Below, in pieces: positions 7,785 to 16,125 of a stretch of 36,634 nucleotides of DNA (its first letter is position 1; every line of letters begins with the position of its first letter). Location of the stretch: the NCBI GenBank assembly GCA_017617655.1, contig JAFZVU010000017.1:1-36634 (forward strand). The letters run 5' to 3'. The DNA comes from Bacteroidales bacterium (GTDB lineage: Bacteria; Bacteroidota; Bacteroidia; Bacteroidales; UBA932). The notes beneath the pieces were generated by a model. The model was not told the origin of the DNA, ran no database searches, and was given only the letters and a program-made list of their open reading frames with translations. The translations under genes and the position numbers were made by a program.

Positions 7785-9005
7785 ATGAAAAGACTTTTGA
7801 ATCTCATTTGTGCGGTAACTGTTGCTGCATCGTCATTCATCCTGGTTTCCTGCAATCCGGATGACAACACCAAAGAATCCGAAGCCGAAAAACAGCTGAA
7901 AGCTTCGGTAGAGGAATATGTTCCTGAAGTAATCTACAAGATATACGGCAATCTGGCCGACGCAACTTCGACCCTTTACGACCAGCTTGCCGCCCTCAAG
8001 GCCAAAGGCCTGTCTGCCGCCAGCCAGGGAGATATCGATGCCATCTGCACCACTTTCCTGAATGCCCGCGCGCAGTGGGAGGTCAGTGAGGCTTTCCTTT
8101 ACGGTGCCGCAACCGTTTACGGCATCGACCCGCACATCGACACATGGCCGCTCAATAAGGACAAACTGGCCAAGGAACTCAGCAACGCCGCAGTAATCGC
8201 CGACCTTGACGAGGAAGGCGCCGGAGCAGTGGATGAGGTGGGCGTAAGCAACCTCGGCTTCCACGGCATCGAGTTCATCCTCTTCCGCGACGGTGCGAAC
8301 CGCAAGATTGCGGCCCTCAGAGGAAGGGAGACCGACGAGTCTTTCGCGGCTTATAATGTCAGCGGCACAGACGAACTGATATTCGCCACTGCAGTGGCCG
8401 AGGACCTGCGAAACTATTGCTGGCAGCTCCAGGCCGCGTGGGTTCCGGACGCTCCGGCAGCAAGGGTCGAATATGTGGAGGAAGAGCTCGAGATGAATAC
8501 GACCATGGACAACGGTCTGACCTTCGGAGAGAACATGATGTCGGCTACGAAGCCCGGCAGCACGATGGCCACCTGGCAGAGGGCTGTTTCCACCATACTC
8601 GTGGCCGGCTGCTCCAACATCTGCAACGAGGTTGCGAACAGTAAGATAGCGTCGGCATTCTACGCCACCGACCCCGACTACATAGAGTCGCCGTATTCGA
8701 AGAAATCATACACCGACTTTCTCAACAACATCCTCAGCATCCAGTACAGCCTCTACGGTAAGGCTGGGGCTGAGACACCTTCAAAGGACTGCATAATGAA
8801 GGTTCTCGGCAATCAGAAATATGCAGGAATAGCAAACCTGCAGTCGGCCCTCGACGCAGCTGTGGCATCCCTGAAGGCTTGTGTGGCCAGCGGAGTTGCG
8901 TTCGTGGACGACCCTGACGCTGCTTGCGCCGCCAAGGCTATGGAGGCTCTGAACGCTCTTGACTCAGAACTCAACAAGGCAGCAGAATTTGTTGAAACTC
9001 TATAA
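7785..9005 (+). CDS. Imelysin family (M75-like) lipoprotein
   Basis: A 406-residue lipoprotein; the signal peptide ends at Cys24 (LVSC). The imelysin signature GxHxxE is intact as G158-F-H160-G-I-E163, with the accompanying RAQWEVSEAFLYGAA helix and DPHIDTWPL segment. The family (Pfam Peptidase_M75) is not thought to act as a peptidase in general; members such as EfeO-type and IrpA proteins are associated with iron uptake. The residues after the Cys are NPDDN, an acidic stretch resembling surface lipoprotein export signals of Bacteroidota, so surface display is possible. It sits between a porin and a di-heme DHOR, a pairing known for imelysins in other phyla. Confidence 0.93.
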   Translation: MKRLLNLICAVTVAASSFILVSCNPDDNTKESEAEKQLKASVEEYVPEVIYKIYGNLADATSTLYDQLAALKAKGLSAASQGDIDAICTTFLNARAQWEVSEAFLYGAATVYGIDPHIDTWPLNKDKLAKELSNAAVIADLDEEGAGAVDEVGVSNLGFHGIEFILFRDGANRKIAALRGRETDESFAAYNVSGTDELIFATAVAEDLRNYCWQLQAAWVPDAPAARVEYVEEELEMNTTMDNGLTFGENMMSATKPGSTMATWQRAVSTILVAGCSNICNEVANSKIASAFYATDPDYIESPYSKKSYTDFLNNILSIQYSLYGKAGAETPSKDCIMKVLGNQKYAGIANLQSALDAAVASLKACVASGVAFVDDPDAACAAKAMEALNALDSELNKAAEFVETL

Positions 9006-9016
9006 AACCTTGTGTC

Positions 9017-10786
9017 ATGAAATACTTCAGATATATGGCAATGTCGGCAGCTGCGCTTCTGCTGCTGGCCGGCTGTAATCCGACTGACAACCCTGAACCG
9101 GAAAAGAATGAATCCGATGCAAAATATGTGGGCCAGGCTGTCGGCAATTTCTCGGCAGACGAATGGTTCCCCGGCGGCCAGCTCGGCACGACCACTAATG
9201 TCACGGCCGGCTGCTATGAAGACGAAACTCCTGCCGTCGAAACGCAGGGTCTGACATACGAGTTCAATCTCGGCGCAAAATTCTTCGAGCGCAACTACAC
9301 AGAGAACACCAAGCCTTTCAACGGCCTCGGCCCCGCATCAGTGCGCAAATCCTGCTTTGACTGCCACCCCGGCTACGGCCACGGCCAGTGGAAAGACCGC
9401 TATGTGGCCAACGGAAGCTCTGCCTACGGCAACGGCTACCTGCTGGTGATATATCATCCCGTTTCTGCCGGCAGCAACGACGGCCCGTACATCTCTGAAG
9501 TGACCGGAATGCCTCAGACTATGGCGCAGGATCCTTTCCTGCCTCCTATTGACGAGAAGCAGATAAGTATAGTGTGGAACGAGATAGGCTCGATGGAGAG
9601 CGGCCTGCCGATGCAGTTCCCCGACGGCGAGAAATATGCCCTCCAATATCCGACCATAACAATTCCTACAAGCGCCTTCAATACCGACCCGGTGCCGGAG
9701 AATCTCGAATTCCGCCTGGAAAGCACCATTGGTGTGACCGGAACAGGCCTTATAGACGCCATTCCGACCGACAGCATCATAGCCCAGTATGCCAAAGAGG
9801 CGGCGTACTTCCGTTCGGCAGGTCTTGACGTGAGCGAGTATATCAACCCGAATTTCTGGGATGAGGCTTCGCAGAAGATGACTGCCGGTGCGTACTACAC
9901 CAACTTCTACACTGACGGCATCCTTGCAGACGGCAGCAAGACATCCAAGGCCGCCGGCAATTACAAGACCCTCAAGCGCTACACTTATGCTCTGACACGC
10001 GGCAGTCTGCAGGATGGAGCCGGAGCCAATGCAATCTGGAACATCACCAACGTAACCCGCCCCGACAGGCCTTATCTCTACACAACCAATGCCTGGGCGA
10101 GCGCAATGAGCAAGAACAAGGATGTCATTGCCGCAATCAAGGCCTCCGGAAAGAACAGCCCGTACTATGTAGACGTGAACGGAGACGGCAAGGTCACTGA
10201 CGAAGAGATCGCCGAGGCTGTTTATGAACTTCTTCGCCCCGGAACGAACCAGTTTGACAACAAATATCATAACTTTGAACCTGAGATGACTGCCGACCAG
10301 AATTATGCCTTCATGGTATGGCACAGAGGTCTTGCCATTCCGCGTGCCCGCAATCTCAACAAGGAGAGCGTGCAGAGGGGCAAGAAAGTGTTCATGGAAC
10401 TTGGCTGCGCCGCCTGCCACCGTCCCTCATGGACAACAAAAGAAGACAATTACTGGTCGCCGGCGATGTATGAGGGCAAGCCTCTGCCTCGCTATGCAGA
10501 CCAGAAGATATACCCCTATTCGGACTTCGTGCAGCATAAGCTGTATATGAAGAACGACATACACGGCAGCTGGTGCCGTACCACGCCGCTCTGGGGCCGC
10601 GGACTTTCGGCCCAGGAGACAGGCCGCAGCGACAGGCTGCACGACAACCGTGCCCGCAATGTTGTTGAAGCCATAATGTGGCACGGATACAGCAAGAAGA
10701 GCCATTCCTATTCTGCTGCAGAAAAGTTCTACAACCTCAGCAAGGAGGACAGGGACGCGGTAGTGGAATTTATTAACTCTATCTAA
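9017..10786 (+). CDS. Di-heme oxidoreductase (DHOR family), lipoprotein
   Basis: A 589-residue lipoprotein with lipobox LAGC (Cys20). Two c-type heme sites are visible: CFDCH at 113-117 and CAACH at 464-468. The C-terminal WCRTTPLWGRGL and the LHDNRARN and AIMWHG segments are typical of the DHOR family (putative di-heme peroxidases, related to MauG/CcpA). Between the hemes, D386 to E397 (DVNGDGKVTDEE) is a complete EF-hand calcium loop, fitting the calcium need of di-heme peroxidases but looking like an insert. Whether it is a peroxidase, a ferric/ferrous redox enzyme or an electron donor is unknown. It follows imelysin by 11 bp and its TAA shares its last base with the ATG of CcsBA, which would attach its hemes. 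Confidence 0.93.
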   Translation: MKYFRYMAMSAAALLLLAGCNPTDNPEPEKNESDAKYVGQAVGNFSADEWFPGGQLGTTTNVTAGCYEDETPAVETQGLTYEFNLGAKFFERNYTENTKPFNGLGPASVRKSCFDCHPGYGHGQWKDRYVANGSSAYGNGYLLVIYHPVSAGSNDGPYISEVTGMPQTMAQDPFLPPIDEKQISIVWNEIGSMESGLPMQFPDGEKYALQYPTITIPTSAFNTDPVPENLEFRLESTIGVTGTGLIDAIPTDSIIAQYAKEAAYFRSAGLDVSEYINPNFWDEASQKMTAGAYYTNFYTDGILADGSKTSKAAGNYKTLKRYTYALTRGSLQDGAGANAIWNITNVTRPDRPYLYTTNAWASAMSKNKDVIAAIKASGKNSPYYVDVNGDGKVTDEEIAEAVYELLRPGTNQFDNKYHNFEPEMTADQNYAFMVWHRGLAIPRARNLNKESVQRGKKVFMELGCAACHRPSWTTKEDNYWSPAMYEGKPLPRYADQKIYPYSDFVQHKLYMKNDIHGSWCRTTPLWGRGLSAQETGRSDRLHDNRARNVVEAIMWHGYSKKSHSYSAAEKFYNLSKEDRDAVVEFINSI

Positions 10787-12843
10787 TGAAGAAAGGACCT
10801 CTGAGACTTATCTCATTCGGAAGTTTGGCTGTCATCATCGTGGCGATGGTGGCGGCTACTTTCGTTGAGAAGCCCAGGGGGTCTGACTTCGCTTTCAGCC
10901 TGGTCTATTACAATCCGGCTTTCATCGCCCTGTGGGGCGTGGCGGCCGTTTCTGCGTTGATGCTGCTGTTCAGCAGCAACGTCAAGGCCTTCTTTACGAA
11001 GCTTCTGCACTGCTCCTTCGCTGTGATGCTGACAGGAGCGCTGGTGACCCATCTCTTCAGCCAGGAAGGCATGATCAGCCTCGTCCGCGGCGTGCCGAAT
11101 GCCACAGTCATCACCAGTCGGGGACAGCGCATAGAACTTCCTTTCACCATGACCTTGCAGGAGTTCGAGATAGAGCGCTATACCGGCTCGATGGCCCCTT
11201 CGGATTATCGCAGCCTGGTGGCTCTGGACGACGGCAGCCAGCTTGAGATCTCGATGAACAACATCGGCAAGCATAAAGGCTGGAGGATGTATCAGGCCGA
11301 TTATGAGGACGACCTGCAGACCTCCGTGCTGGCTATGAGCAAGGATGTCTGGGGTGTCGGAATCACCTATGCAGGCTATCTGTTGCTGCTGATTGCCATG
11401 CTGGGCTTCTTCTTCCAGAAGGACAGCCAGTGGCGGGCGGCCATGCGCAAGATTGCTGCGGCGGTGGCTCTGGTGCTGATGCCGCTGCTCGCACAGGCGG
11501 CCGGCAGCGCCCAGCGTCCCGTTGCCCCGAAGAAGGTGGCGAAGGAGATAGGGGAGCTGTATGTATATTACAACGACCGGATCTGCCCCCTCCAGACTCA
11601 GGCTCGTGACTACAGCCTGAAGGCTTACGGCAAGGCTTCGATGGACGGCTACACTGCCGAGCAGGTCATGACTGGCTGGCTGTTCTGGCCGGAGGAGTGG
11701 CAGGACAGGCCTCTGAAGATTAAGGCTAAGGAAAAGGGTACTTCCCGGGAAAAGGAGAAATACAGCATCATGGCCGACGCGGCCAGCGGCGCTGCTTTCC
11801 AGCTTTTCCCTTTGGAGACCGCGGACGGCATAAGGTGGTTCGGCAGCGAAGACCAGCTGCCTGAACTGGAGCCCGGCGAGGCGGCTTTCATCCGTGGCAG
11901 CCTCAGTCTGCTCCGCGAGGAAGCCCGCTCCGGCAACTGGGCCGAGGTAAGCCGTATAGTCTCCCAGATAAAGAAATATCAGGAAAAGAATGCTGCCGCA
12001 GTGCTGCCTTCCGCAGCCCGCATCAGGGCGGAAAGGGCCTACAATGTCATCTGCCTGCCCCGGCTTCAGTTCATGTTTTCCATAACCATCGGCATAATCC
12101 TCTTCGTGCTGTCAGGAATCTGGCTGTCCCGTGGCAAAAAGACTCCGGCGAAGCTGGCAAGGGCGCTGGCCGTAGTGTCATGGCTGCTGTTCGCATATCT
12201 GACAGCGGTTCTGGCCCTGCGCTGGTTCGCATCCGGCCACGCTCCGTTCACGGGCAGCTACTGCGTGATGATGCTTATCGCGTGGATCTCAACGCTTGCG
12301 ATGTCGCTGCTCTACAAGAAAATGCCGCTGCTGCAGCCGCTGGGCTTCCTGCTGGCGGGCTTCACCATGCTTATGGCCACCATGTCCGGGGCCAACCCGC
12401 GTCTGACCCACCTCATGCCGGTGCTGCAGAGTCCGCTGCTGTCCATCCACGTGCTCAGCATGATGATTTCCTATACGCTGCTCGGCCTGGTGATGCTCAA
12501 CGGCATCCTCGGACTCACCGTGAAGGGCGGCGAGGCGAAGTCCAGCCTTATGAATCTCAGCAAGGTGATAGTGACTCCTGCGGTGTTCCTTCTCACCTTC
12601 GGCACCTTCCTCGGGGCTGTCTGGGCCAACATCAGCTGGGGCTCCTACTGGGCCTGGGATCCGAAGGAGACATGGGCGCTGATAACGATGCTGGTCTATG
12701 CTTTCTCGATCCACGGCCGCTCTATCAAGGCTTTCCGCAATCCTACATTCTACCACATCTACACGATAGTCGCCTTCCTTTCAGTATTGATAACATATTT
12801 CGGCGTAAATCTCATTCTCGGCGGCATGCACAGCTATGCCTAA
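10786..12843 (+). CDS. ccsBA: Fused ResB-CcsA (CcsBA) cytochrome c synthase
   Basis: A 685-residue inner-membrane protein of System II cytochrome c biogenesis. The N-terminal half is ResB/CcsB-like, with about four helices and a periplasmic domain (residues about 100-185, including GWRMYQADYEDD). A central soluble stretch (about 250-420) precedes the CcsA half with its eight helices. The WWD heme-handling motif is intact (W618-G-S-Y-W-A-W-D625, followed by PKETW), and helix His residues occur in GHAPF, IHVLSM and SIHGR. It carries heme out and joins it to CXXCH motifs. In the GHAPFTGSYCVMM segment, Cys occupies the place where I expect Glu in related proteins (NxYE); this is from memory. The start overlaps the DHOR stop by one base, so the DHOR is its likely main client. 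Confidence 0.93.
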   Translation: MKKGPLRLISFGSLAVIIVAMVAATFVEKPRGSDFAFSLVYYNPAFIALWGVAAVSALMLLFSSNVKAFFTKLLHCSFAVMLTGALVTHLFSQEGMISLVRGVPNATVITSRGQRIELPFTMTLQEFEIERYTGSMAPSDYRSLVALDDGSQLEISMNNIGKHKGWRMYQADYEDDLQTSVLAMSKDVWGVGITYAGYLLLLIAMLGFFFQKDSQWRAAMRKIAAAVALVLMPLLAQAAGSAQRPVAPKKVAKEIGELYVYYNDRICPLQTQARDYSLKAYGKASMDGYTAEQVMTGWLFWPEEWQDRPLKIKAKEKGTSREKEKYSIMADAASGAAFQLFPLETADGIRWFGSEDQLPELEPGEAAFIRGSLSLLREEARSGNWAEVSRIVSQIKKYQEKNAAAVLPSAARIRAERAYNVICLPRLQFMFSITIGIILFVLSGIWLSRGKKTPAKLARALAVVSWLLFAYLTAVLALRWFASGHAPFTGSYCVMMLIAWISTLAMSLLYKKMPLLQPLGFLLAGFTMLMATMSGANPRLTHLMPVLQSPLLSIHVLSMMISYTLLGLVMLNGILGLTVKGGEAKSSLMNLSKVIVTPAVFLLTFGTFLGAVWANISWGSYWAWDPKETWALITMLVYAFSIHGRSIKAFRNPTFYHIYTIVAFLSVLITYFGVNLILGGMHSYA

Positions 12844-12888
12844 GCGATTTTCTTTGTATCTTGCAGGGAATTTCTACAGAGCAAGCCG

Positions 12889-13458
12889 ATGAAGGATTTC
12901 GACATTTCAAAAGAAGGCAACTACAAGGTGCTTTCGAGTGAGTACCTGCTCAGGGAAGGGCCCTGGATGACAGTGCGCCGCGACTGCGTGGAGCTCCCCG
13001 ACGGCCGCAGGAATCCTGCGTACTATGTCCTCGAATACCCTGACTGGGTGAACGTCATTGCAATAACCAAAGATGGTCTTTTCGTGATGGAGAAGCAGTA
13101 CCGCCACGGGCTCGGGATTTCCGAATACGAGCTGTGTGCCGGAGTAATAGAGGAGGGGGAAGAGCCGCTCGCCGCTGCGCAAAGGGAATTGATGGAGGAG
13201 ACCGGTTACGGCGGAGGCGAGTGGAGGGAGATGATGACGCTCTGCGCCAATCCTTCTTCCCAGAACAACCTCAGCCACTGCTTCCTGGCCATCGGGGTGG
13301 AAAAGATGGGCGACCAGCATCTCGACCCTACGGAGGCCATAGAGCCGGTGCTTATGTCGGTGGATGACGTGCGCGAACTGCTGCAAGGTGGCTACTGCAA
13401 GCAGGCTCTGATGACTGCGCCCCTGTGGAGATATTTTGCAGAGAATCATTTGATTTAG
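12889..13458 (+). CDS. Nudix hydrolase, ADP-sugar pyrophosphatase type
   Basis: A 189-residue protein with a perfect Nudix box GX5EX7REUXEEXGU at residues 85-107 (G85, E91, R99, E100, E103, E104, G106). Length and the preceding YVLEYPDWVNVIAIT strand fit ADP-ribose/ADP-sugar pyrophosphatases, cytosolic enzymes that cleave nucleoside diphosphate sugars with Mg2+. The substrate is not determined by the sequence. It begins 45 bp after ccsBA and ends 13 bp before the nitroreductase gene, so it probably heads the four-gene unit to 15758, or is read through from the operon upstream. No clear -7 box lies before it (TATCTTGC at 12857-12864 is a poor match). Confidence 0.9.
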   Translation: MKDFDISKEGNYKVLSSEYLLREGPWMTVRRDCVELPDGRRNPAYYVLEYPDWVNVIAITKDGLFVMEKQYRHGLGISEYELCAGVIEEGEEPLAAAQRELMEETGYGGGEWREMMTLCANPSSQNNLSHCFLAIGVEKMGDQHLDPTEAIEPVLMSVDDVRELLQGGYCKQALMTAPLWRYFAENHLI

Positions 13459-13471
13459 AGCCCTAATAACT

Positions 13472-13996
13472 ATGGATAACGAAGTACTCAAAGCTATACG
13501 CGAGCGCCGCAGCATCAGGCGCTACTTTCCACAGCAGATAAAGGAAGAAGAGCTGAAGGCCGTGCTGGAGGCCGGCACATGGGCACCGACCGGCAAGGGC
13601 ACCCAGGACCCGGTGATAATCGCAGTGCAGGATCCTGAGATCTGCACCGTCCTGCGCAGGCTGAACGCCGAAGTCTGGGGCAAGGCCGGCATCGACCCTT
13701 TCTACGGGGCTCCGACCATAATCCTCGTCTTCTCGAAGGCCGACAATCCCAACTGCGTGAAAGACGGTTCCCTCGTGATAGGCAACATCCTGCTGGCTGC
13801 CCACAGCATAGGCCTCGGCGCCTGCTGGATAAACCGCTGCAAAGAGATGTTCGAGAGTGAGGAAGGCCGGCAGCTGGCTCCGCGCCTCGGCATCCCTGAG
13901 GGCTACGAAGGCGTCGGCTGCGTATCCCTCGGCTACATTGAGCACGCCGCTCCGGCTCCGCGTCCCCGCAAGGCAGATTATTACAAGATAGTATGA
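13472..13996 (+). CDS. Nitroreductase family flavoprotein
   Basis: A 174-residue FMN-dependent reductase of the nitroreductase family. The N-terminal RRSIRRYF motif (residues 12-19) binds the FMN phosphate, GTWAPTGKGTQDP follows at about 35-47, and GLGACWINR (about 114-122) lies at the flavin/dimer region. It is of the short Bacteroidales type. Physiological substrate unknown; relatives reduce nitroaromatics, quinones or enones with NAD(P)H. Its stop overlaps the HAD phosphatase start in an ATGA, indicating translational coupling. Confidence 0.92.
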   Translation: MDNEVLKAIRERRSIRRYFPQQIKEEELKAVLEAGTWAPTGKGTQDPVIIAVQDPEICTVLRRLNAEVWGKAGIDPFYGAPTIILVFSKADNPNCVKDGSLVIGNILLAAHSIGLGACWINRCKEMFESEEGRQLAPRLGIPEGYEGVGCVSLGYIEHAAPAPRPRKADYYKIV

Positions 13997-14637
13997 CGAC
14001 ATCCCTCGCAATCTTCGATTTCGACGGTACCCTAGGAGACACCACGGGCATAATCCTTACGACTATGGCTGCGACCTTCAAGGCTATGGGCCAGCCGCCG
14101 CTGAGCGAAGCCCGCTACCGGAGCGTCATCGGCCTGCCTCTCGAGAAATGCTTCAGCGCCCTGATCCCTCTCGACGAGGCCGGGGAAGCTGAGTATGCCG
14201 CCGCATACCGGAAGATGTTCGACGAGCTGGACAAGAAGGGTGTTGTGACCCTCTACCCCGGAGTGCTGGAGACCCTGACCGAGCTGAAAGCGAGGGGGAT
14301 GAAGCTGGCTATAGCCAGCAGCCGCCACCGCCACACTCTCGACCGCTATGTGTCGGAGCTCGGCCTGGCCCCTCTGGTGGAGATGACCATCGGCGCCGAC
14401 GACGTGACCAGGGCGAAGCCCGACCCTCAGCCCGTGAACACAGTGCTCGAGGCTCTGGGAGTTCCGGCGGAAGAAACTGTTATGGTAGGGGACGCCCCCT
14501 TCGACATACTTATGGGCAGGGCTGCAGGCTGCCGGACTATAGCAGTAACCTACGGCAACGGCACAGCCGAAGACTTGCAGGCTGCCGGGGCTGATTTCCT
14601 GGCCGGCAAGTTCAGCGATATACTGGAAATGATATGA
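13993..14637 (+). CDS. HAD-superfamily phosphatase (Gph/PpaX-like)
   Basis: A 214-residue cytosolic HAD hydrolase of subclass I. All four motifs are visible: DFDGT with nucleophile Asp9 and acid/base Asp11, Ser in IASSR, Lys in RAKPDP, and GDAPFD. A helical cap (about residues 15-85) follows motif I as in phosphoglycolate phosphatase and beta-phosphoglucomutase relatives. The substrate could be phosphoglycolate, pyrophosphate or a sugar phosphate. It is coupled by ATGA overlaps to the nitroreductase before it and the LD-carboxypeptidase after it. Confidence 0.92.
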   Translation: MTTSLAIFDFDGTLGDTTGIILTTMAATFKAMGQPPLSEARYRSVIGLPLEKCFSALIPLDEAGEAEYAAAYRKMFDELDKKGVVTLYPGVLETLTELKARGMKLAIASSRHRHTLDRYVSELGLAPLVEMTIGADDVTRAKPDPQPVNTVLEALGVPAEETVMVGDAPFDILMGRAAGCRTIAVTYGNGTAEDLQAAGADFLAGKFSDILEMI

Positions 14638-15758
14638 AAAGAACAATCCTTCTGTTTACTATAATGGCGCTGGCCGCCGGCATGGCACTTCCTGCCGCCG
14701 CTATGAGACCTTACAAGGCGCCCACACAGCCAGTCACGGTCCAGGCCGATACTGTCGCCATAGAAACGCCGCAGGTCGACACCACCTTCGCAGAGCTTCC
14801 TGCTGTCGACACGGTAGAGATCGAGGTAGCGGAGCCTGAACCCGTCGACATCCGTCCGGCGCCGCTGAAACCCGGTGACTGCATCGGCATCTTCGGAATA
14901 TCCAACTACATAGACAGCACCGCCCTTCTCTACGGAGTGTCAGTGTTCGAGAACTGGGGCCTCAGGGTCAAGTTCGCCGACAACCTCTTCAAGAAGAACG
15001 GCCGCTACGACGGCTCTTTGGAGGAGCGCATCAAGGCGACCCAAGCGATGATAGACGACCCGGACATCAAAGCCATGATCTCGACCCGCGGAGGCTACGG
15101 CGCCGCCCAGGTGATTCCTTATCTCGACTTGTCGCCCCTGCTGGAGAACCCCAAGTGGATCGTGGGCTACAGCGACGTGACGGCCATGCACATGGCGCTG
15201 AACAATATGGGTATAGAAACATTGCACGGACCAATGGCGACGCGTCTGGAAGGGGACACTACTTCGGTGGCTTTCCTGCATGACGCGCTGTTCGGGGAGG
15301 CCCCGGGGCTTTCCATACCTTCCAATTTCTATTGCAACGAAGGTGAAGCGACCGGAAGGCTGGTGGGCGGCAACCTGTCGCTGATCTATAGCCTGCAGGG
15401 CACTCCTTTCGCCCTGGACATGAAAGATGCCATCCTGTTCATAGAGGATGTGGGCGAAGACAGCTATGCCATCGACCGTATGATGCAGAATCTGCTGTTG
15501 TCCGGCAAGCTCGACGAGATAGCCGGAATAATAGTCGGCCAGTTCACTGATTTCGACGACTACAAGGGCATGGACCTCTCACTGCCCGGAATCATTTATT
15601 CCAAGCTGCGGGGCAGGCAGATACCCATTATGTATCAGATAGACGCAGGACACGAATGGAACGCCCACAAGAGCGCTCCAAACTATTCCCTGTACCTGGG
15701 CCGCCGCATCCACCTTAAGGTTGACAAGGATGTGGCGTACTTCGAATACGTCGATTAA
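14634..15758 (+). CDS. LD-carboxypeptidase (peptidase S66) with signal peptide and linker
   Basis: A 374-residue protein whose C-terminal 300 residues are an S66 muramoyl-tetrapeptide carboxypeptidase. It should remove the terminal D-Ala from cell-wall tetrapeptides in murein recycling. Candidate triad: Ser180 in GYSDVT, Glu271 in FIEDVGED, and His340 in DAGHEW. The domain starts at about residue 80 with KPGDCIGIFGIS. Before it come a signal peptide (residues 1-23) and a Val/Thr/Pro/Glu-rich linker (about 30-78), so this form is exported, unlike the cytosolic E. coli LdcA. Its ATG overlaps the HAD stop, and its own stop overlaps the stop of the convergent gene by 4 bp. Confidence 0.9.
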   Translation: MKRTILLFTIMALAAGMALPAAAMRPYKAPTQPVTVQADTVAIETPQVDTTFAELPAVDTVEIEVAEPEPVDIRPAPLKPGDCIGIFGISNYIDSTALLYGVSVFENWGLRVKFADNLFKKNGRYDGSLEERIKATQAMIDDPDIKAMISTRGGYGAAQVIPYLDLSPLLENPKWIVGYSDVTAMHMALNNMGIETLHGPMATRLEGDTTSVAFLHDALFGEAPGLSIPSNFYCNEGEATGRLVGGNLSLIYSLQGTPFALDMKDAILFIEDVGEDSYAIDRMMQNLLLSGKLDEIAGIIVGQFTDFDDYKGMDLSLPGIIYSKLRGRQIPIMYQIDAGHEWNAHKSAPNYSLYLGRRIHLKVDKDVAYFEYVD

Positions 15759-16102
15759 GCTTTAGCTTCGCCGTCTTTCTTTGAAGTGAGATTGTCGAAC
15801 TTGGCCTTTGCCTTGTCGGCGGCTTCCTTCACGTCTTCCTTCATCTCGGCGAATTTCTCGGGAGCTTTCTCCTTGAGTTCAGCGGCTTTTACCTTGGCCT
15901 TGTCGGCTGCTTCCTTGATGTCTTCTTTCATCTCGGCGAACTTCTCGGGGGCTTTTTCCTTGAGTTCTTCAGCTTTAACTTTTGCCTTGGCGGCAACTAC
16001 CTTGGCATCCTTGACGGCCTCGTCGATGCCGTAGCCGATTCTTTCACCCAGCGATACTTTACCGTCGTGGTTGAGGTCTCTCTTGTCGAATTCTTCGCTC
16101 AT
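15755..16102 (-). CDS. Small EF-hand protein with amphipathic helical repeats
   Basis: A 115-residue, very charged protein (Lys, Glu, Ala) with no signal peptide. Residues 9-20 (DLNHDGKVSLGE) form a complete EF-hand calcium loop, with Asp9, Asn11, Asp13, Ser17 and Glu20 at ligand positions. Residues 41-69 and 70-98 are an almost exact 29-residue repeat (core KEKAPEKFAEMKED) predicted as amphipathic helix, like LEA or YtxH-type stress proteins. At DNA level this is an 87-bp tandem repeat at 15809-15982. The family is not recognised with certainty. It follows mgtC by 23 bp on the same strand, probably in one transcript, and its stop overlaps that of the LD-carboxypeptidase gene. Confidence 0.85.
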   Translation of the reverse strand: MSEEFDKRDLNHDGKVSLGERIGYGIDEAVKDAKVVAAKAKVKAEELKEKAPEKFAEMKEDIKEAADKAKVKAAELKEKAPEKFAEMKEDVKEAADKAKAKFDNLTSKKDGEAKA

Positions 16103-16125
16103 CGTAATATGATTTTTATGGTTGA

